Shown: piece after piece, positions 1-8,888 of the stretch | How the letters are laid out: each line of letters opens with the position of its first letter | Position numbering within the stretch: the stretch's first letter is position 1 | Source: Bryobacter sp. CoA8 C33 | GTDB lineage: Bacteria > Acidobacteriota > Terriglobia > Bryobacterales > Bryobacteraceae | Direction of reading: 5' to 3' | Assembly (NCBI GenBank): GCA_019931185.1 | Contig: JAINDK010000024.1 | Coordinates: forward strand, 1 to 49,112 | Length of the DNA stretch: 49,112 nt | The notes under the pieces: generated by a model | Database searches by the model: none | Told to the model about the DNA's origin: nothing | Seen by the model: the letters and a program-made list of their open reading frames with translations, nothing else | Position numbers and translations under genes: made by a program

Positions 1-82
1 AGACTAAGATGTTTTGACTAGGAAGACTATCCAACTTTAGTACTAATAGTGTGTTTTTCTCGTACTGCGTCAGCTTAATGGC
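1..82. other. AT-richer left edge with no recognised gene
   Basis: I recognise no gene, RNA or terminator here. The minus strand is open for about 27 codons and then meets the window edge, which is too short to call. Positions 41-56 resemble positions 48967-48982 next to the IS630-type transposase at the other end of the window (14 of 16 bases), so an old insertion-sequence end is possible. Confidence 0.4.
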
Positions 83-87
83 CCTAG

Positions 88-102
88 GAGCCTGTTGAAA
101 AA
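88..102 (+). repeat. Left terminal inverted repeat of the MITE-like element
   Basis: Reads GAGCCTGTTGAAAAA and pairs with 232-246 on the opposite strand with two mismatches. Confidence 0.7.
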
Positions 103-231
103 ATCCCCTCTTGCCGATTTCGACCCTTTCACGGGGGTCAGAAAACCAATGCCAGCCCGCTGCCGATCGATTCTGGGCCGTTTGTGGGCCAAGAATTTTC
201 AACTCGTGAGGCCGCTTTTCGAAACAGCGAG

Positions 232-246
232 TTTTTCAACAAGTTC
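232..246 (-). repeat. Right terminal inverted repeat of the MITE-like element
   Basis: On the minus strand it reads GAACTTGTTGAAAAA, 13 of 15 identical to the left end. It is followed outward by CTAG. Confidence 0.7.
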
Positions 247-285
247 CTAGGTCTGCGAATATTATTTATTGAAACAAAAAATCTT

Positions 286-2397
286 TTAACTATTTTTCAA
301 GAAAATCTGCTGGGCGTTTACCGCATCGGGTTCCTTTGCGCGCGGATGCCGTAAATAAGTACCATCCCGCTGCATCACCCTCACCTTTGCCTCATCCGCC
401 AAGTAGGTGCCCAGAATTTTCTCTCGTACCTGGCGGATCAGCCGCCGGTCTTCAATCGGAACCAGCGTCTCCACCCGCCGGTGCAAATTACGAGGCATCA
501 TATCGGCACTGCCGAGGTAAACATCGTGTGCCCCGCCGTTGCGAAAAAAATAGATGCGCGAGTGCTCGAGAAAACGACCTACAATCGACCGCACCGTGAT
601 CGTTTCACTCACTCCTGCCACGCCCGGCCGCAGCGCACAAGCCCCGCGAATAAACAGATCGATCTTGACTCCCGCCTGCGAGGCCTCATACAGCAATTTG
701 ATAATCCCCTGATGCGCCAGCGCGTTCATCTTGAAAATGATGTGCCCGTCGCGCCCCTGCCGCTGATGCTCAATTTCCCGCTCAATCAGTTGCCGCGTGC
801 GCTCGAAAAGATCAATCGGCGCCACCAGCAGTTTCCGGTAACTTTTCTTCGCCGAATATCCCGTCAGGTGGTTGAACAGATCCGTTGCGTCCGCCCCGAG
901 GTCCTCATCGCATGTCATTAGGCTCAGGTCCGTGTATAGCCCTGCTGTCACGACGTTGTAGTTTCCCGTGCCGAAGTGCGTATAGCGGCGGATCTTATCC
1001 CCCTCCTTGCGCACGATCAGAGCCAGTTTCGAGTGGATTTTCAGCCCCAGCAGGCCATAAACCACGTGCACTCCCTGTGATTCCAGCCGCCTCGCCCACT
1101 CGATGTTCGACTCCTCATCAAAGCGCGCCTTCAACTCCACCAGCACCGCCACCTGCTTGCCTCGCTCATTAGCTTCCAACAGCGAATCGACAACTGGAGA
1201 ATTACGCCCGACCCGGTAAAGCGTCATCTTGATGGCCAGCACCGCCGGGTCCGCCGCCGCCTTGCGCAACAGATCCACCACCGGATCAAACGATTCATAG
1301 GGATGATGCAGCAGAACATCGCCGCGGCGGATCACGCTAAATAGATCCGCCCCTTCGTTTAACTTTGGATCGAGAGCCGCTGGAATCCGCGGAACAAAAG
1401 ACTTCTCGCGCAAATCCCGCCGGTCGACTTGCAGCAGATGTTTCAGCCGCACAAAACTCAGCGGATCTTTCACGCGATAAACGTCGCTCCAGTCCGCCTC
1501 GAGATTCGAAACCAGGATCTCGAGAATGTGATCCGGCATCTCTTCGTTTACCTTCACGCGCACCACCTCGCCGAAGCGCCGCAGCCGCACACTCTCCTCG
1601 ATCGTCTCGAGAAGGTCATCCGCCTCGAGCTCCTGTATGGCCACGTCGGCGTCGCGCGTGACGTGAAAGGGATGCGCCTCGAGCACTTCCATGCCCGGAA
1701 ACAGTTCCCCCAGGTGCGCCACAATGAGATTCTCCAGCCACAAAAAACGCTGTGCGCCGGCGCGCCGGCCCCGGCCGTTGCTCTCGATCGGAATCAATTG
1801 CGGCAGCGTATCGGGCACCTTCAAACGGGCGAAATGATTGTCTCCGCCCGCCCCGCGTATCAGAATCGCCAGATTCAAGCTCAAGTTGGAGATGTGCGGA
1901 AAAGGCCGTCCCGGATCGAACGCAAGCGGTGTCAGCACCGGGTAGACCTTTTCGAGAAAATACTGATGCAGCCGTGTCCGCGTAGCCGCGTCCAGTGTAG
2001 CCAAATCGACGATCTCGATGCCTTCCTCCAACAGCGCCGGGATCAGCACCTCGTGCAGGCAATGCCGCGCGTCGGTCATTAACTGATTCACCACCGGACG
2101 GATCGCCTCCAGTTGCGCCGCCGCCGAAAGTCCGTCCGGGCCCACTTCCTCCAGCCCCGCCTCCACCTGGTGCTTCAGCCCCGCAACCCGCACCATGAAA
2201 AATTCATCCAGGTTCGATCCGAGGATCGAGAGAAATTTCACCCGTTCCAGCAGCGGATTGGCCGGGTCCATCGCCTCTTCGAGCACACGCCGCTGAAAGC
2301 CCAGCAGGCTCAACTCACGATTGAGAAACAACGAGCGGTCGTCGAGCGACGCTGCTGGAGCCGCCTTGACGGGCGCACGCTTGCGGGAATGGGCCAT
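286..2397 (-). CDS. ppk1: Polyphosphate kinase 1
   Basis: PPK1 reversibly transfers the terminal phosphate of ATP to a growing polyphosphate chain at the cytoplasmic membrane. The 703-aa length is typical. The conserved N-terminal block (LNRELSLLGFQRRVLEEA) lies near residue 25. The catalytic part shows an HxK motif of the phospholipase-D fold (GLKIHSKLALIV, about residue 455), the GTGNYN block that follows it, and a second conserved His in LEHSRIYFF near residue 610. These match the two active-site histidines of the family. ATG at 2397 is preceded, 8 bp away, by the stop of the M28 peptidase gene, so the two are probably co-transcribed. The gene looks intact. No PPX or PPK2 is nearby. Confidence 0.97.
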   Translation of the reverse strand: MAHSRKRAPVKAAPAASLDDRSLFLNRELSLLGFQRRVLEEAMDPANPLLERVKFLSILGSNLDEFFMVRVAGLKHQVEAGLEEVGPDGLSAAAQLEAIRPVVNQLMTDARHCLHEVLIPALLEEGIEIVDLATLDAATRTRLHQYFLEKVYPVLTPLAFDPGRPFPHISNLSLNLAILIRGAGGDNHFARLKVPDTLPQLIPIESNGRGRRAGAQRFLWLENLIVAHLGELFPGMEVLEAHPFHVTRDADVAIQELEADDLLETIEESVRLRRFGEVVRVKVNEEMPDHILEILVSNLEADWSDVYRVKDPLSFVRLKHLLQVDRRDLREKSFVPRIPAALDPKLNEGADLFSVIRRGDVLLHHPYESFDPVVDLLRKAAADPAVLAIKMTLYRVGRNSPVVDSLLEANERGKQVAVLVELKARFDEESNIEWARRLESQGVHVVYGLLGLKIHSKLALIVRKEGDKIRRYTHFGTGNYNVVTAGLYTDLSLMTCDEDLGADATDLFNHLTGYSAKKSYRKLLVAPIDLFERTRQLIEREIEHQRQGRDGHIIFKMNALAHQGIIKLLYEASQAGVKIDLFIRGACALRPGVAGVSETITVRSIVGRFLEHSRIYFFRNGGAHDVYLGSADMMPRNLHRRVETLVPIEDRRLIRQVREKILGTYLADEAKVRVMQRDGTYLRHPRAKEPDAVNAQQIFLKNS

Positions 2398-2405
2398 GTT
2401 CCCTT

Positions 2406-3737
2406 CTAGGGTACTGCTGATGCGGCGAAGTTCCGCGGCACCAGCGTGTAGGCCGACACCGGGCTCTCGATTCCGTTCTTACCCACTGCCCGCACCCCGA
2501 TCACTACATCATCGATCGAATAGTTGCGCAGCTTGTACTCTGTCACATTCCCGGCGAAGATCTCACGCTCCCAATCGGGCGCCGTCGTCGACCGCAACTT
2601 AATGCTGTAGCCCGCCACCTCCTCGACCGGCTCCACCGCCGCCCACTTCAGCACCGCATCATAGCCCTTGCCCCGGCCCAGGTTCGGCGCCGTCGCGTTC
2701 CCCTCGCTGTTGGTGCGCATCACCTGCGGCGCCGGCGGGGCCAGCGCCAGACTGCCGACCGCCGCCGCGTTCACCCGCACCACCCGCGCCGCGTAGGCCG
2801 GCGAGGCGTGCTCAAAGGTGTCCCCCGCCGAATGCTGAAAACCATAATGTTCCACGGGTGTCGTAAAGCGAATCGCCGCATAGCCCGCATCATGAAACGG
2901 TGTGTGGTCCCCCCCTCGGCCAAACCGGTCCGAACGGAACACCGTATTCGCCTTCATCGCCGGATAATACCGGCCCGCGGTCTCCTGCACATAGCGCGCC
3001 AGCGCCCGCGAAGACGAGTCCGCCGGATCGCCTGAAAAAACATGCACCAGGTCCGTCACCCGCCTCCCATCGCCCGCGTAGTCGTTGCCGATAATGTCGC
3101 TGTTGAACACGCCCACGATCTTGCGCTTGGCCTCCTTGGCCGCCTTGGCATAGCCACGGCTGCCGAACAAGCCTTGTTCCTCTCCTGAAAACGCAATGAA
3201 CACGATCGTCTTCGGCCACTCCCGTTGGCTCATCAGCCTTGCCAGCTCCAGCACCAGCGCCACCCCGCTCGCGTTATCGCTCACTCCCGGGGCGTCCGGT
3301 GCATCCGCCGTCGCCACCCAGTCCGTCGTATCGCCCCCGGCCACCGCCCCTTCCTTCCTGCGGATCACGTTCAGCGAATCGTAGTGCGCGCAAACGATGA
3401 TCTCCTGTTCCCGCTGCGTCGTCCCCGGCAGCGTCGCCACCACGTTGTGCAACTCGAGGTCCCTCACAATCCGCCCCTGCTTGGCGATCGTATGCGTGTC
3501 AAAGTGTACCTCGAGCCGCGGCGAGAACGACCGGAATTGCTCCGCGATCCACTCCCGCGATGCCTTGTTCCCCGGCTCATAATTCGTGTTCCGCGAGCCA
3601 AACTCCCCCAACCGCTTCATCACCGCCGACACCCGCTCCTCGGATACCCCCTCCACCAGCTCGCTCACCGCCGGATGCAGCCCACGCGGCGTCTGCGCCG
3701 CCAACAACACCGGAACCAGCCAAATCAAAAAACGCAT
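2406..3737 (-). CDS. Secreted M28-family zinc aminopeptidase
   Basis: The product is a 443-aa exported metallopeptidase with a signal peptide (RFLIWLVPVLLAAQT). All five expected M28 di-zinc positions are visible: His in AHYDS (about residue 118), Asp in DNASG (about 154), the Glu pair in SGEEQGLFGS (about 185), Asp in NSDIIGND (about 212), and His in GGDHTPFHD (about 280). A C-terminal region of about 100 residues looks like a beta-sandwich (Fn3-like) module. I chose ATG 3737 over GTG 3740 because AGGT lies at a suitable distance upstream. It probably releases N-terminal amino acids from peptides in the periplasm. The exact substrate is unknown. It is divergent from the receptor gene at 3810. 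Confidence 0.93.
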   Translation of the reverse strand: MRFLIWLVPVLLAAQTPRGLHPAVSELVEGVSEERVSAVMKRLGEFGSRNTNYEPGNKASREWIAEQFRSFSPRLEVHFDTHTIAKQGRIVRDLELHNVVATLPGTTQREQEIIVCAHYDSLNVIRRKEGAVAGGDTTDWVATADAPDAPGVSDNASGVALVLELARLMSQREWPKTIVFIAFSGEEQGLFGSRGYAKAAKEAKRKIVGVFNSDIIGNDYAGDGRRVTDLVHVFSGDPADSSSRALARYVQETAGRYYPAMKANTVFRSDRFGRGGDHTPFHDAGYAAIRFTTPVEHYGFQHSAGDTFEHASPAYAARVVRVNAAAVGSLALAPPAPQVMRTNSEGNATAPNLGRGKGYDAVLKWAAVEPVEEVAGYSIKLRSTTAPDWEREIFAGNVTEYKLRNYSIDDVVIGVRAVGKNGIESPVSAYTLVPRNFAASAVP

Positions 3738-3809
3738 CACTTTTACCTGTCACTAAATTGAAACGCAAAGATTGCCGACTTGAAACCACAAATCGATATC
3801 CTGGACACC

Positions 3810-6800
3810 ATGAAAATGATTTTCGCTTGTTTTCTGCTTGGCCGCGCCTTGTTCGCGCAAACCGATTCCGCCAGCTTGCGTATCCTCGTCGAAGACCCCA
3901 GCCAGTCCTCCATTGCCGGCGCCAAGATCTCCGTCGCCAACCGCGCCACCAGCCTGCGTCTCAGCTCTGAAACTTCAGCCGACGGCTATGCCGTCTTCAG
4001 TCCCATTCAGCGTGGCGCCTATGACATTGAAGTGTCCGCTCCTGGTTTCAAATCCATCAAGTTCTCCGACTTGCGCATTAACATCGATGAGCGCCGTCTG
4101 CTCCGTGTCCGCCTCGAAGTCTCCTCCGTCAGTGAAACCGTCGAGGTCAGCGCAAGCGCGGCAACAATTCAAACCGAACAGGGCTCCCTCGGCCAGGTCA
4201 TCTCCGGCAAGACGGCCGTCGAGCTTCCTCTCGCCGGACGCCGCTACACGGAATTGGCCCTTCTCACCCCCGGTGTTGCCGCCAGCACTCTCAATCCCGT
4301 CACCCGCGGACCCGGCTGGTTTGTCGCCAACGGCAATTACCATACCCAGAACAACTTTCTTCTCGACGGTGTCGACAACAACCAAGGTACGCAAAACGCC
4401 CAGGCCCTCAGCGCCCAGGTGGTCCAGCCGAATCCCGATGCCATCGCCGAGTTCAAAGTCCAGACCAATGCCTTCTCCGCTGAATTTGGTCGCAGTGCCG
4501 GCGCCGTCGTCAACGTCTCCATCAAGAGCGGCTCCAACGAAACTCATGGCAGCGGCTACTTCTTCAATCGGGACGCTGCCCTCGCTGCCCGCGGCTGGAC
4601 CAATAACCTCCAGAATCAGCCAAAGAATAACCTCAACTGGAATCAGTTCGGTGGCACCGTCGGCGGCCCCATAATCAAAAACAAGCTGTTTTACTTCGGC
4701 GCCTACGAAGGCTTCCGGCAGAACTTCGCCGACTCGAGCATCACGACCGTACCCACCCAGGCCCAGAAGAATGGCCAGTTCGGTGCATTGAACATCATCG
4801 ACCCCGCTACCAACGCACCCTTTCCCGGAAACATCATTCCCGCCACTCGCTTCGATGCCCTCGCCAAGCGCATTATCGACCTCTACCCGGAAGCCAACGC
4901 CCCCGGCTCGTTTCAGAATGGCCGCCCCGCCAATAACTATACTTGGCAGCGCGATGGCAAGGAGAATACACACAAGTTCGATTACCGCACCGACTACAAT
5001 CTGAACGACCGCAATCAAATCATGTTCCGCTTTAGCTGGCTGCGGCAGAAATTCAGCCGTGATGCTATCTTCCCCGGCCTTGCTGATGGTGTCGGCAATC
5101 AGGGCACCCAGTTCAACGAAAATCGCAGTCTCGCCGCGGCGTGGACGAAAACCTTTTCTCCTCGCGTTGTCAATACCCTACGCTACGGCAATAACTGGAC
5201 CTTCGCCGAATTCGCCCATGCCACCGCCAATGCCGACAAAGCCGATGCCTTTGGCTTCCGCGGGCTTCCGCCGGAAATGCTCCAAGTCGGCGGCTTACCC
5301 CTGATCAACCCCACCAACTACAATCAGCTCGGCACTCGCAACTTCCGCCCACAATTCCAAAAACCCCGTCTCAATCAGTTCATCAACACCACCTCGATCA
5401 CCGCCGGCAAACACTTCATCCGCACCGGTCTCGAACTCCGCGCCAAATCCAATATCTTCATCGATGTTACCCGCCGAACCCCCGCCTATAACTTCCTCGG
5501 CCGATTCACAAATGACGCCATGGGCGATCTGCTGCTCGGCTTTCCCGAAAGCGTTCAGCTAAACACCGTGCCCGAAGTCGATCAGCGCCAGGAGGCTTAT
5601 AGCGCCTTCCTCCAGGATGACTGGAAGCTGAGCCGCGCCTTCACCGTCAACCTCGGCTTGCGCTATGAATACACCACGCCCTTCTATGGCGCGGGCGCGA
5701 GCAAGAACATCAACTTCGATCCCGCCACCAGCGCCCTCGTGCTCGCCAGCGACAAGGACAAGTACCTCACCACTCCCGACCGCAACAATTGGGGGCCTCG
5801 CATCGGTTTCGCCTGGCAGGCCAAGGAAGACAAAATCGTCCTCCGCGGCGGCTACGGTATTTTCTATAACACCGAGGACATTTATGGCTCGGAGGCCAAT
5901 CTGCCGCTGAACCCCCCGCAGTTGATCCAGCCCACGCTTCTGCGCGTCGGTACCGGCCCCGCCCCGGTTCGCCTCAGCGACCCCATCCCAGCCGGCGTTC
6001 TCAGCAGCTTTGACAGCCGCAATATCGGCCTTCGCACCCGCGAACGCGACCAACGCTCCGGTCGCATTCAGCAGTTCAACCTCGCTATCCAGTTCCGCCT
6101 CAATCAATCCAGTACCTTCGAGCTTGCCTATGCCGGCAATCGCGGCGTCAATCTCTTCGGCCTCTATGAGCGCAACCAAACCAACTTTGGCGTCGATGGC
6201 TCAGCTCCCGCGAACCGTCCCTTCCCACAGTGGCAGAACATTCAGACCGGCGCTAGCCGCGCCCGCAGTTGGTATAACGCCATGCAAATGAAGTTCGAGC
6301 ATAATCTCTCGCGTGGTCTCTATGCTCTGGCAAGCTTCACCTGGGCCAGCGCCATCGATCAGGCCGGCACGTGGGACGCCGGTGCCTCTCCCCAGTTTCG
6401 TGACCGCTTCGATCTCGAGAACGGTCGTATGACGCAGACCCCTAAACTCCAATACACCACCGCGATCACTTACGATCTCCCTTGGGGTAAGACTTGGACC
6501 GGCCCCGCCAAATACATCCTTGCTGGTTGGAAGTCGGCCGCCATCATCAATTGGCGCACCGGTCTGCCACTCAATGTGAGCCTGAACGGCAACGGCATCG
6601 ATCCCGCCAACGGCCGCGCTTACCGCTTCCTCAATCGCAACGGCGGCGGCCTGCGTCCCGACCGTATCGGCGAAGCCAATACCGGAGTCGATCCCAAACA
6701 GGATCGCTTCCGCTTTCTCAGTCCCGCCGCCTTCCGCGTCCAAGCCATTGATACTGCTGGAAACGCCGCCCGCAACGCCGCCTACGGCCCCGGTTTTTTC

Positions 6801-6998
6801 AATACCGACTTCAATCTCTCCAAGATCATCCCGATCGGTGAGCGCCAGCAAGTCGATTTCCGCTGGGAGGCATTCAACCTCTTTAATAACGTCAACTTCC
6901 AGAATCCCCAAACTACTTTCGGCAATACCAACTTTGGCTGGATTCTCGCCGCCCGCGAACCCCGTATCATGCAACTGGCGGTCCGCTACCGGTTCTGA
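3810..6998 (+). CDS. TonB-dependent receptor with carboxypeptidase-regulatory-like N-domain
   Basis: The product is a 1062-aa outer-membrane protein. ATG 3810 starts a clear signal peptide (KMIFACFLLGRALFAQT), so the in-frame ATG at 3780 is less likely. A carboxypeptidase-regulatory-like beta domain (about residues 20-110) is followed by a plug region (VISGKTAVELPLAGRRY, then LDGVDNNQGTQNA) and a long beta barrel. The chain ends in the aromatic-terminated strand AVRYRF, a normal signal for outer-membrane insertion. This architecture is greatly expanded in Acidobacteria and is usually linked to uptake of large organic substrates. No SusD partner is present, and the ligand cannot be predicted. 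The gene is monocistronic or reads into the small gene at 7020. Confidence 0.92.
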   Translation: MKMIFACFLLGRALFAQTDSASLRILVEDPSQSSIAGAKISVANRATSLRLSSETSADGYAVFSPIQRGAYDIEVSAPGFKSIKFSDLRINIDERRLLRVRLEVSSVSETVEVSASAATIQTEQGSLGQVISGKTAVELPLAGRRYTELALLTPGVAASTLNPVTRGPGWFVANGNYHTQNNFLLDGVDNNQGTQNAQALSAQVVQPNPDAIAEFKVQTNAFSAEFGRSAGAVVNVSIKSGSNETHGSGYFFNRDAALAARGWTNNLQNQPKNNLNWNQFGGTVGGPIIKNKLFYFGAYEGFRQNFADSSITTVPTQAQKNGQFGALNIIDPATNAPFPGNIIPATRFDALAKRIIDLYPEANAPGSFQNGRPANNYTWQRDGKENTHKFDYRTDYNLNDRNQIMFRFSWLRQKFSRDAIFPGLADGVGNQGTQFNENRSLAAAWTKTFSPRVVNTLRYGNNWTFAEFAHATANADKADAFGFRGLPPEMLQVGGLPLINPTNYNQLGTRNFRPQFQKPRLNQFINTTSITAGKHFIRTGLELRAKSNIFIDVTRRTPAYNFLGRFTNDAMGDLLLGFPESVQLNTVPEVDQRQEAYSAFLQDDWKLSRAFTVNLGLRYEYTTPFYGAGASKNINFDPATSALVLASDKDKYLTTPDRNNWGPRIGFAWQAKEDKIVLRGGYGIFYNTEDIYGSEANLPLNPPQLIQPTLLRVGTGPAPVRLSDPIPAGVLSSFDSRNIGLRTRERDQRSGRIQQFNLAIQFRLNQSSTFELAYAGNRGVNLFGLYERNQTNFGVDGSAPANRPFPQWQNIQTGASRARSWYNAMQMKFEHNLSRGLYALASFTWASAIDQAGTWDAGASPQFRDRFDLENGRMTQTPKLQYTTAITYDLPWGKTWTGPAKYILAGWKSAAIINWRTGLPLNVSLNGNGIDPANGRAYRFLNRNGGGLRPDRIGEANTGVDPKQDRFRFLSPAAFRVQAIDTAGNAARNAAYGPGFFNTDFNLSKIIPIGERQQVDFRWEAFNLFNNVNFQNPQTTFGNTNFGWILAAREPRIMQLAVRYRF

Positions 6999-7019
6999 CC
7001 CTTATAAAATAAAAGGCCG

Positions 7020-7409
7020 GTGAAATCCGATCTCGACCGCATCCAGGGCTCCTGGCGCATTCGCTCCCTCATCATCGACGGCTCCGCTCCGAGCTTTCGC
7101 ATGATCGGTGAGGCCCGCGTCGTGATCCGCGACGGCCACTTTGAATCCCATGGCATGGCGGCGGCCTTCGCCGGTCTCATCCGCCTCGACGCCAGCCGCC
7201 GCCCCAAATCCTTTTCCATCAAATTTACCCGCGGCCCCGAAAAAGGCAACGTCCACCACGGAATCTATGACCTCCGCGCCAATCGCTGGCGCATCTGTCT
7301 GGCCGCAAAAGGCGGCCCGGCTCCCCACGATTTTGTGAGCGAGCCGGGCAGCGGTTTTCTAATGGAAGTTCTAGAGCGCGATGTCGACCCACCCTCGCCG
7401 GGCACTTGA
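7020..7409 (+). CDS. Small TIGR03067-like domain protein
   Basis: The product has 129 residues and begins at a GTG with AAAGG a few bases upstream. The opening (DLDRIQGSWRIRSLIIDG) resembles the TIGR03067 family, a small lipocalin-like beta-rich domain common in Planctomycetes and Acidobacteria and without known function. There is no signal peptide, so it is probably cytoplasmic. It follows the receptor stop by 21 bp. Its last 39 bp overlap the 3' end of the convergent oxidoreductase gene. The family call rests on the N-terminal pattern only. Confidence 0.7.
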   Translation: MKSDLDRIQGSWRIRSLIIDGSAPSFRMIGEARVVIRDGHFESHGMAAAFAGLIRLDASRRPKSFSIKFTRGPEKGNVHHGIYDLRANRWRICLAAKGGPAPHDFVSEPGSGFLMEVLERDVDPPSPGT

Positions 7410-8519
7410 TTCCGCCACTGCCTCGAGCAGCACCATCCCCCTCAGCCCGTCGGCAAAGGTCGGATAGTCGATCGCCGCTCCCGCATCCGCCACACGCCGG
7501 TAAAAACGCTTGAACAGATTCTTGTGGCTGTCGTCGTAGCCCTCGCTGTGGCCGCCCGGCAGTTCCGCGAAGGCCGCCGCCGCCGGATGGAACAAGCTCC
7601 CGTCCTTCACGATTACCTGGTTTGGCGAATTCCGGTGCCCGATCCACAACTCGTCCGGCCGCTCCTGGTTCCATGCCACTCCCGACTTCGTCCCGTAGAT
7701 TTCAAAGCGAAAGCTGTTCTTGTTGCCGGCCGAAATCTGGCTCACCGTAAACGCGCCACGCGCCCGGTCTCCCAGGTGCAAAAGTACCGCGCCAAAGTCG
7801 TCCGTGTCGATCGGGATGTGCTGATACTCATCCGGGCTTAGCGTCTTGCCCGTAAACGTCTGCACGCTCCCCTTCGGCTTCTTGCGTGTCTTGTGGAACG
7901 TCGTCAACTCCCCGCAAACACTCGTGATCGGCAGCGCCGTCAAGTGCTGCACCATGTCCATCCAGTGGCTGCCGATATCCCCCATCGCCCGCAGCTTCCC
8001 GTTGTGCTCGGCCTCGATCCGCCAGTTGTAATCTGTGTCGTACAGCAGCCAGTCCTGCGAGTACGTCCCCTGCACCGCCAGGATCTCGCCCAGTTCTCCC
8101 GCCGCCACCATCTGCCGGATCTGCTGCACCGCCGGGTAATACCGCAGATTGTGATTCGTCGCATGCGCCACGCCCTTGGCTTCGGCCAGTTGCAGCAGTT
8201 CCCGAGCCTCCCCGCTCGTCATCGTCAGCGGCTTCTCGCACAATACATGCTTGCCGTTCTCAATCGCCAGCTTCGCCATCGGATGATGTAGCGCATTCGG
8301 CGTGCAAATGTGCACCGCTTGCACCCCCGGATCCCGCATCACCGACTCCCAATCCGCCGTTGCCGCCGGGATATACATCTGTTCGGCGAACGCCTTTGCC
8401 TTTGCTTCGCTCGAGGCCGCTACCGTGGCCACTTCGATGTTTCCAAGGCGACGGATCGCCTCCGTATGCACGATGCCCATAAAGCCCGTGCCAATCATGG
8501 CTGTTCGAATTTTTTGCAT
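7371..8519 (-). CDS. Gfo/Idh/MocA-family oxidoreductase
   Basis: The product is a 382-aa NAD(P)-dependent dehydrogenase of sugars or inositols. The Rossmann dinucleotide motif MIGTGFMG lies at residues 8-15, the family motif CEKPLTMT near residue 95, and GDIGSHWMDM near residue 180 carries the catalytic-type His. The C-terminal half is the expected beta-sheet domain. There is no twin-arginine signal, so it should act in the cytoplasm. Members of this family vary widely in substrate and no sugar-pathway neighbours help here. It is divergent from the small membrane-protein gene at 8598. Confidence 0.93.
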   Translation of the reverse strand: MQKIRTAMIGTGFMGIVHTEAIRRLGNIEVATVAASSEAKAKAFAEQMYIPAATADWESVMRDPGVQAVHICTPNALHHPMAKLAIENGKHVLCEKPLTMTSGEARELLQLAEAKGVAHATNHNLRYYPAVQQIRQMVAAGELGEILAVQGTYSQDWLLYDTDYNWRIEAEHNGKLRAMGDIGSHWMDMVQHLTALPITSVCGELTTFHKTRKKPKGSVQTFTGKTLSPDEYQHIPIDTDDFGAVLLHLGDRARGAFTVSQISAGNKNSFRFEIYGTKSGVAWNQERPDELWIGHRNSPNQVIVKDGSLFHPAAAAFAELPGGHSEGYDDSHKNLFKRFYRRVADAGAAIDYPTFADGLRGMVLLEAVAESSARRGWVDIAL

Positions 8520-8597
8520 GGTCTTCGCTCTAATTATCTATCCTAATGCTGTCTTTTTTGCCGATATCTTCCTTGTTAACATGAAAGCAGGTCACGC

Positions 8598-8882
8598 ATG
8601 ATCGTTCGCATCCGCTTCCACATTGGCCCCCGGGTCTCAGGAACGCGTAATATCGACTCCAAGCTCGCTTACGCCATAGCGAGCCTGCTCACCCCGGCGG
8701 CCCTTCTGTGCGTGGTCGTTGCCCTCTGGCGTCTTCTTGCCGACCTCAACGTTGCCTCTGAGTTTATTTTTCGCCACGGACTGCTCAGTCATTGGCAGGT
8801 TTGGATCGCCCTCGGAGTAACCGTTCAGACCATCAGCTCATTCCTGGACCGTTACGGCCGCCGCTTCCAGGACCAGTCCTAG
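8598..8882 (+). CDS. Small membrane protein with two predicted helices
   Basis: I do not recognise this 94-aa product. It has a basic N-terminus, one hydrophobic segment (about residues 26-50, rich in Ala/Leu/Val) and a weaker one (about 64-80), then a charged tail ending in RYGRRFQDQS. This suggests a two-pass inner-membrane protein. ATG 8598 is preceded by AGG within GCAGGTCACGC. It sits alone between a divergent oxidoreductase gene and a convergent efflux-adaptor gene, 6 bp from the latter's stop. Its codon use is more mixed than that of neighbouring + genes. That it is a real gene is plausible but not certain. Confidence 0.6.
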   Translation: MIVRIRFHIGPRVSGTRNIDSKLAYAIASLLTPAALLCVVVALWRLLADLNVASEFIFRHGLLSHWQVWIALGVTVQTISSFLDRYGRRFQDQS

Positions 8883-8888
8883 CCCGCC

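Larger units (their letters stand above)
88..246. mobile_element. 159-bp MITE-like element with CTAG target duplication
   Basis: The stretch is bounded by imperfect terminal inverted repeats, GAGCCTGTTGAAAAA on the left and the inverse of GAACTTGTTGAAAAA on the right (13 of 15 identical). CTAG sits immediately outside each end (84-87 and 247-250), as expected for a 4-bp target-site duplication. There is no room for a transposase, so it is a non-autonomous element or an internally deleted insertion sequence. A CTAG-type target is known for some IS5-type elements, but I cannot assign the family. It lies 39 bp beyond the stop codon of the polyphosphate kinase gene. Confidence 0.7.

Noticed and set aside
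1-82. Open minus-strand frame reaching the left window edge
   Set aside because: Only about 27 codons and no recognisable motif. It may be part of an insertion sequence beyond the edge, but this cannot be supported.
8520-8597. Possible promoter (GATAAT on the minus strand) for the oxidoreductase gene
   Set aside because: No -35 partner at a suitable distance. The region is simply AT-richer.
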